From an uncultured Collinsella sp. (GTDB lineage: Bacteria > Actinomycetota > Coriobacteriia > Coriobacteriales > Coriobacteriaceae): DNA of 7,316 bases. The notes beneath the pieces are model-generated. The model was not told the DNA's origin. It searched no databases and worked only from the letters and a program-made list of their open reading frames with translations. Position numbers and translations under genes: made by a program. The DNA lies in contig CABUVB010000091.1 of NCBI GenBank assembly GCA_902494815.1, forward strand, positions 1-7,316, written 5' to 3'. This document shows positions 5,088-7,316 of the stretch, one piece after another; the first letter of the stretch is position 1, and the number at the start of each line of letters is the position of its first letter.

Positions 5088-5951
5088 CTATTCGACGATT
5101 GGTGCTCCGTGGCCCCAAGAGCCTTCCATGCCGCACACGGTCGAGGCAAACCCGGCAGCAAAGTCGAGCGCACGCTCGATGGCCTCGGCACCATCCTCAC
5201 CACGCTTGGCGGAATCGAGATAGCACATCAAAAACGAAGTGAGGAACGAGTCGCCCGCCCCCATGGTGTCCTTCATGTCCGTTACCGGCTTAGCCAGCTG
5301 GCGGTAATAACGCTCGCCGTCGTAAGCAATGCAGCCCTCGGCGCCCGCCGTAGCCGACACAAAACGCGGACCCAGGCCCTTCACCCATGCCAGACGCTCG
5401 CGAATCTCGTCCTCGCTCGCGGCATCCGCCGCACTAAAGAAAGCAAAATCGACGTAGGGCGCAATCTGCTCGTAGTACTCGTCGGTGGAGTCGTCCGAAA
5501 AGTCAAAAGAGACCGTGACGCCCGCAGCCTTCAGCTTGGGCAGCTCGCGCTCGGTAAAGCAATAGTTGCCCGAATGAACCACATCGAACTGCTTCATGTA
5601 CGAAAGGTCAAAGCGATCGAGGACATAGCGCGCATCGCCACGGATACCGCCCTCGTTGGAGCCGAGGAAGACACGGTCACCGTCAACGACGGTCACGCGA
5701 GCCGCTCCGTTCTCGCCAATCATCTGCTCGCACTTGTCAAGCTCGATACCCTCATCCTCGAGGCTTGCAATGACATGCTCGGCAGCGACATCATTGCCAA
5801 AAATGCCCATGTATGCGGAGCGTGCGGCACCGCATTTCTTGGCATAAACGGCGAAGTTCACCGCATTGCCGCCGGGATACATGGTGTGGATATGCTCGTA
5901 GCGATCGACGACGTTGTCGCCAAATCCGAGCGCGTTAACGTAAAATGCCAT
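5088..5951 (-). CDS. frlD: Fructoselysine 6-kinase-like PfkB sugar kinase
   Basis: The 287-residue cytoplasmic kinase belongs to the PfkB/ribokinase family. FrlD phosphorylates fructoselysine at C6 using ATP, giving the substrate for the FrlB deglycase. Visible motifs are GDNVVD (11-16), the substrate-binding PGGNAVN (26-32), DRVF (92-95), FDFSDD (149-154), TAGAEG (201-206), and the ATP-site/catalytic block DTMGAGDSF (228-236) with the likely base Asp234. The GDN.VD, GGNAVN.AVY, FDFSD and C-terminal G(S/A)WG features recall E. coli FrlD closely from memory; that enzyme is about 261 residues, so this one has a longer C-terminus. The gene lies 14 nt after frlB and closes the operon. GAAGGAG, which includes the last base of the frlB stop codon, precedes the ATG by 8 nt. 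A fructose-asparagine kinase (FraD type) is an alternative; the pairing with FrlC- and FrlB-like genes favours fructoselysine. Confidence 0.8.
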   Translation of the reverse strand: MAFYVNALGFGDNVVDRYEHIHTMYPGGNAVNFAVYAKKCGAARSAYMGIFGNDVAAEHVIASLEDEGIELDKCEQMIGENGAARVTVVDGDRVFLGSNEGGIRGDARYVLDRFDLSYMKQFDVVHSGNYCFTERELPKLKAAGVTVSFDFSDDSTDEYYEQIAPYVDFAFFSAADAASEDEIRERLAWVKGLGPRFVSATAGAEGCIAYDGERYYRQLAKPVTDMKDTMGAGDSFLTSFLMCYLDSAKRGEDGAEAIERALDFAAGFASTVCGMEGSWGHGAPIVE

Positions 5952-5959
5952 GGCCTTTG

Positions 5960-5966
5960 CTCCTTC
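5960..5966 (-). promoter_or_regulatory. frlD ribosome binding site overlapping the frlB stop
   Basis: The minus strand reads GAAGGAG, whose first base is the last base of the frlB TAG codon, then 8 nt, then ATG. This arrangement suggests coupled translation of the deglycase and the kinase. Confidence 0.6.
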
Positions 5967-6934
5967 TAGTACTCGACAACACCCATATAGCGACGGAAAT
6001 CGGGATCGTGATCAAACACCTTGCCGCGTGCAGCACGCAGCTCGCAGTTCATGGCGTAGAACAGCACCGGGTCCAGATAGGCACGGACGCTCGCCGGCAC
6101 GGCTTCCATACCGTACTCCTTGGCATCGAGCACCATCAGCGTATCGGTATGCGTCTTAAGGAACGCCAGGGCGCGCTCGTCCATAGCACGGCACTCGCTG
6201 GAGCCCATCTGCAGGAAGTAAAAAACGCCATCCTGAGTAGCCTCGAAGGGGCCATGGAAGTACTCGGCAGAGTGGATGTAGCTGCAGTGCTGCCACTGCA
6301 TCTCCATAAGAGAGCAGATAGCGAAACCGTAGGTCTGGCTAAAGTTGGGACCGCTACCCAGAATATAGAAGAACTCGTGCTCCTGGCAAAGCTTGGCAAA
6401 GCGATCGCCCAGCTCGGCATTTACCTTCTCGCGTGCCGGGGGAAGAATCTTATCCATCTCGGCGATACCGGCATACATATCGGCAAGATCGGCGTAGCCC
6501 TCCTGCTGATCGAGCAGCTCTGCCGCAAGCGACAGCGAAATGCCAGCGGGGACCTCGGCCTGCGGCACACCCTCGCCCCATGGGTAGACCCACGTGGTCC
6601 ACTTGCCGGAGTCGATCTTGGATCCAGCGTTGTCGGTCTGGGCGATCACCGTAGCGCCGGCGGCAAGGGCAATCTCGCAGCCCTCGACGACCTCCGGGGT
6701 ATTGCCACTGTGGCTGCAAGCGATGACCAGGGACTTCTCGCCCAGACGACGCGGACGCATAATGTCGAATTCACGTGCGGTATAGATATACGAAGTGAAG
6801 GTGGTTGCCTCGCGCTGCAGAAGCTCATGAGCCGGGATCAAATCGATCATGGAGCCACCGCAAGCAATCCAGTAGACGCTGTCGAACTTGCCCTTCTCGG
6901 CAATTGCCTCTTTGATCAGATCGTGTGCGTTCAT
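5966..6934 (-). CDS. frlB: Fructoselysine 6-phosphate deglycase-like SIS protein
   Basis: The 322-residue protein has two SIS (sugar isomerase) domains and no glutaminase domain. FrlB cleaves fructoselysine 6-phosphate to glucose 6-phosphate and lysine in the cytoplasm. SIS domain 1 shows ACGGS (24-28) and the phosphate loop SHSGNTPE (74-81). Domain 2 shows LGSGP (192-196) and HSAEYFHGPFE (221-231), where Glu224 and His227 are candidates for the acid/base residues known in FraB-type deglycases. The C-terminus DHDPDFRRYMGVVEY (308-322) closely resembles the VEY end of E. coli FrlB. An in-frame ATG 33 nt upstream is possible, but the chosen start has GAAAGGA 7 nt before it. E. coli FrlB is somewhat longer at the N-terminus. 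It lies 62 nt after the frlC-like gene and 14 nt before frlD, in one operon. A deglycase for another Amadori compound, such as fructose-asparagine or glucoselysine phosphate, is the main alternative. Confidence 0.82.
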   Translation of the reverse strand: MNAHDLIKEAIAEKGKFDSVYWIACGGSMIDLIPAHELLQREATTFTSYIYTAREFDIMRPRRLGEKSLVIACSHSGNTPEVVEGCEIALAAGATVIAQTDNAGSKIDSGKWTTWVYPWGEGVPQAEVPAGISLSLAAELLDQQEGYADLADMYAGIAEMDKILPPAREKVNAELGDRFAKLCQEHEFFYILGSGPNFSQTYGFAICSLMEMQWQHCSYIHSAEYFHGPFEATQDGVFYFLQMGSSECRAMDERALAFLKTHTDTLMVLDAKEYGMEAVPASVRAYLDPVLFYAMNCELRAARGKVFDHDPDFRRYMGVVEY

Positions 6935-6941
6935 ATCCAGT

Positions 6942-6948
6942 TCCTTTC
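6942..6948 (-). promoter_or_regulatory. Ribosome binding site deciding the frlB start
   Basis: GAAAGGA on the minus strand lies 7 nt before the ATG at 6934 and downstream of the alternative ATG at 6967, supporting the shorter protein. Confidence 0.6.
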
Positions 6949-6996
6949 TTATTTGACCCGCAATCAATGACGTTGGTTGCGTAGCCGATAGTTGTT

Positions 6997-7316
6997 TTAG
7001 TCAATCAGATATTTCTCGAATGCGGCCATGTTCTTGGCATCTGCCGCGGCCGGGTCATCGTAGTAACGACCGTCCGTGATTTCCTGGCCCAGCATGCCGT
7101 CAAAACCATGGGCGTTGAGTGTGGCGACGAAGGCGTCCATATCGTGCTTGCCATCGCCCCACACCAGATGGCCATACGGGTCTCCGGCGATAAAGTTCAT
7201 CTCGTGAATTGCCCCATCACCAAAGGCGGCAAACCAGTCCTCGAGCGTCTCGCCTGCAACGCCCATCGCGGTTGTATCAACCATGGGCTGTAAGTACGGG
7301 CTCGCGACCTCGTCAA
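6997..7316 (-). CDS. frlC: Sugar epimerase, FrlC-like (partial, 3' end)
   Basis: Only the last 106 or so residues are inside the window; the frame stays open to base 7316, so the start lies beyond it. The fragment is the C-terminal part of a xylose isomerase-like TIM barrel (AP endonuclease 2 superfamily). It shows VDTTAMG, then GETLEDWFAAFGD, then HEMNF, then GHLVWGDGKHDM, then a QEIT strand near the end. The Asp, His, His/Asp and Glu of these motifs sit where this family binds its divalent metal. In the frl pathway FrlC interconverts psicoselysine and fructoselysine at C3. The assignment rests on neighbourhood (frlB and frlD follow) plus the family fold; any sugar-phosphate isomerase/epimerase or hexulose epimerase would look similar in this fragment. 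An internal ATG at 7284 is not the true start, because coding continues upstream. Confidence 0.65.
   Translation of the reverse strand, partial: DEVASPYLQPMVDTTAMGVAGETLEDWFAAFGDGAIHEMNFIAGDPYGHLVWGDGKHDMDAFVATLNAHGFDGMLGQEITDGRYYDDPAAADAKNMAAFEKYLID

Noticed and set aside
5028..6970. Two long + strand open frames (5028-5969 and 5945-6970)
   Set aside because: They mirror frlD and frlB on the opposite strand. GC-rich codon use depletes stops there, and their composition is low in recognisable motifs.
6970..6984. GTTGCGTAGCC-like similarity to GTTGCGTAACC at 34-44
   Set aside because: About ten matching bases without further context; likely chance in DNA of this composition.
6935..6996. An internal promoter between the frlC-like gene and frlB
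   Set aside because: The 62-nt gap shows only the frlB ribosome binding site and no convincing -35/-10 pair.

Overview
The window looks like chromosomal DNA of a fairly high-GC gut actinomycete of the class Coriobacteriia, most likely Collinsella or a close relative. This is inferred from codon use, gene content and the presence of fructoselysine-type catabolic genes (a trait reported for Collinsella intestinalis); there is no rRNA or other formal taxonomic marker in view. No mobile element, CRISPR array or tRNA was found.

Layout. Bases 1-195 contain no convincing protein gene but hold a strongly self-complementary region: a long imperfect rod (about 51-154, capped by a cUUCGg loop on the + strand) followed by a 12-bp hairpin (166-192) that abuts the ettA stop codon. 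Then, on the minus strand, come ettA (196-1875, ABC-F translation factor), a 184-bp gap with a terminator-like hairpin, and a two-gene operon sdpR-sdpI (ArsR-type repressor plus SdpI-type membrane protein, overlapping by 8 bp) whose promoter is overlaid by a candidate operator. Divergently on the + strand lie tcdA (E1-like tRNA ct6A dehydratase) and, 14 nt later, a TatD-family metal-dependent hydrolase.

Bases 4809-5087 form a convergent intergenic region with a perfect 31-bp inverted repeat whose two arms each start just after one of the converging genes, in the sense orientation of that gene, with a terminator-like hairpin and a small palindrome between them. From the right, on the minus strand, comes a fructoselysine-type operon read in the order frlC-like (3' part only, running off the window), frlB-like SIS deglycase and frlD-like PfkB kinase.

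How the genes work together. SdpR and SdpI probably form an autoregulated repressor/membrane-protein module. FrlC/FrlB/FrlD would isomerise, phosphorylate and cleave Amadori compounds (fructose-amine adducts) into glucose 6-phosphate and the free amine, with transporter and regulator expected beyond base 7316. TcdA (tRNA modification) and TatD (nuclease) are probably co-transcribed housekeeping genes. The most unusual features are non-coding: the sense-oriented 31-bp repeat pair and the rod-shaped structure at the left edge.
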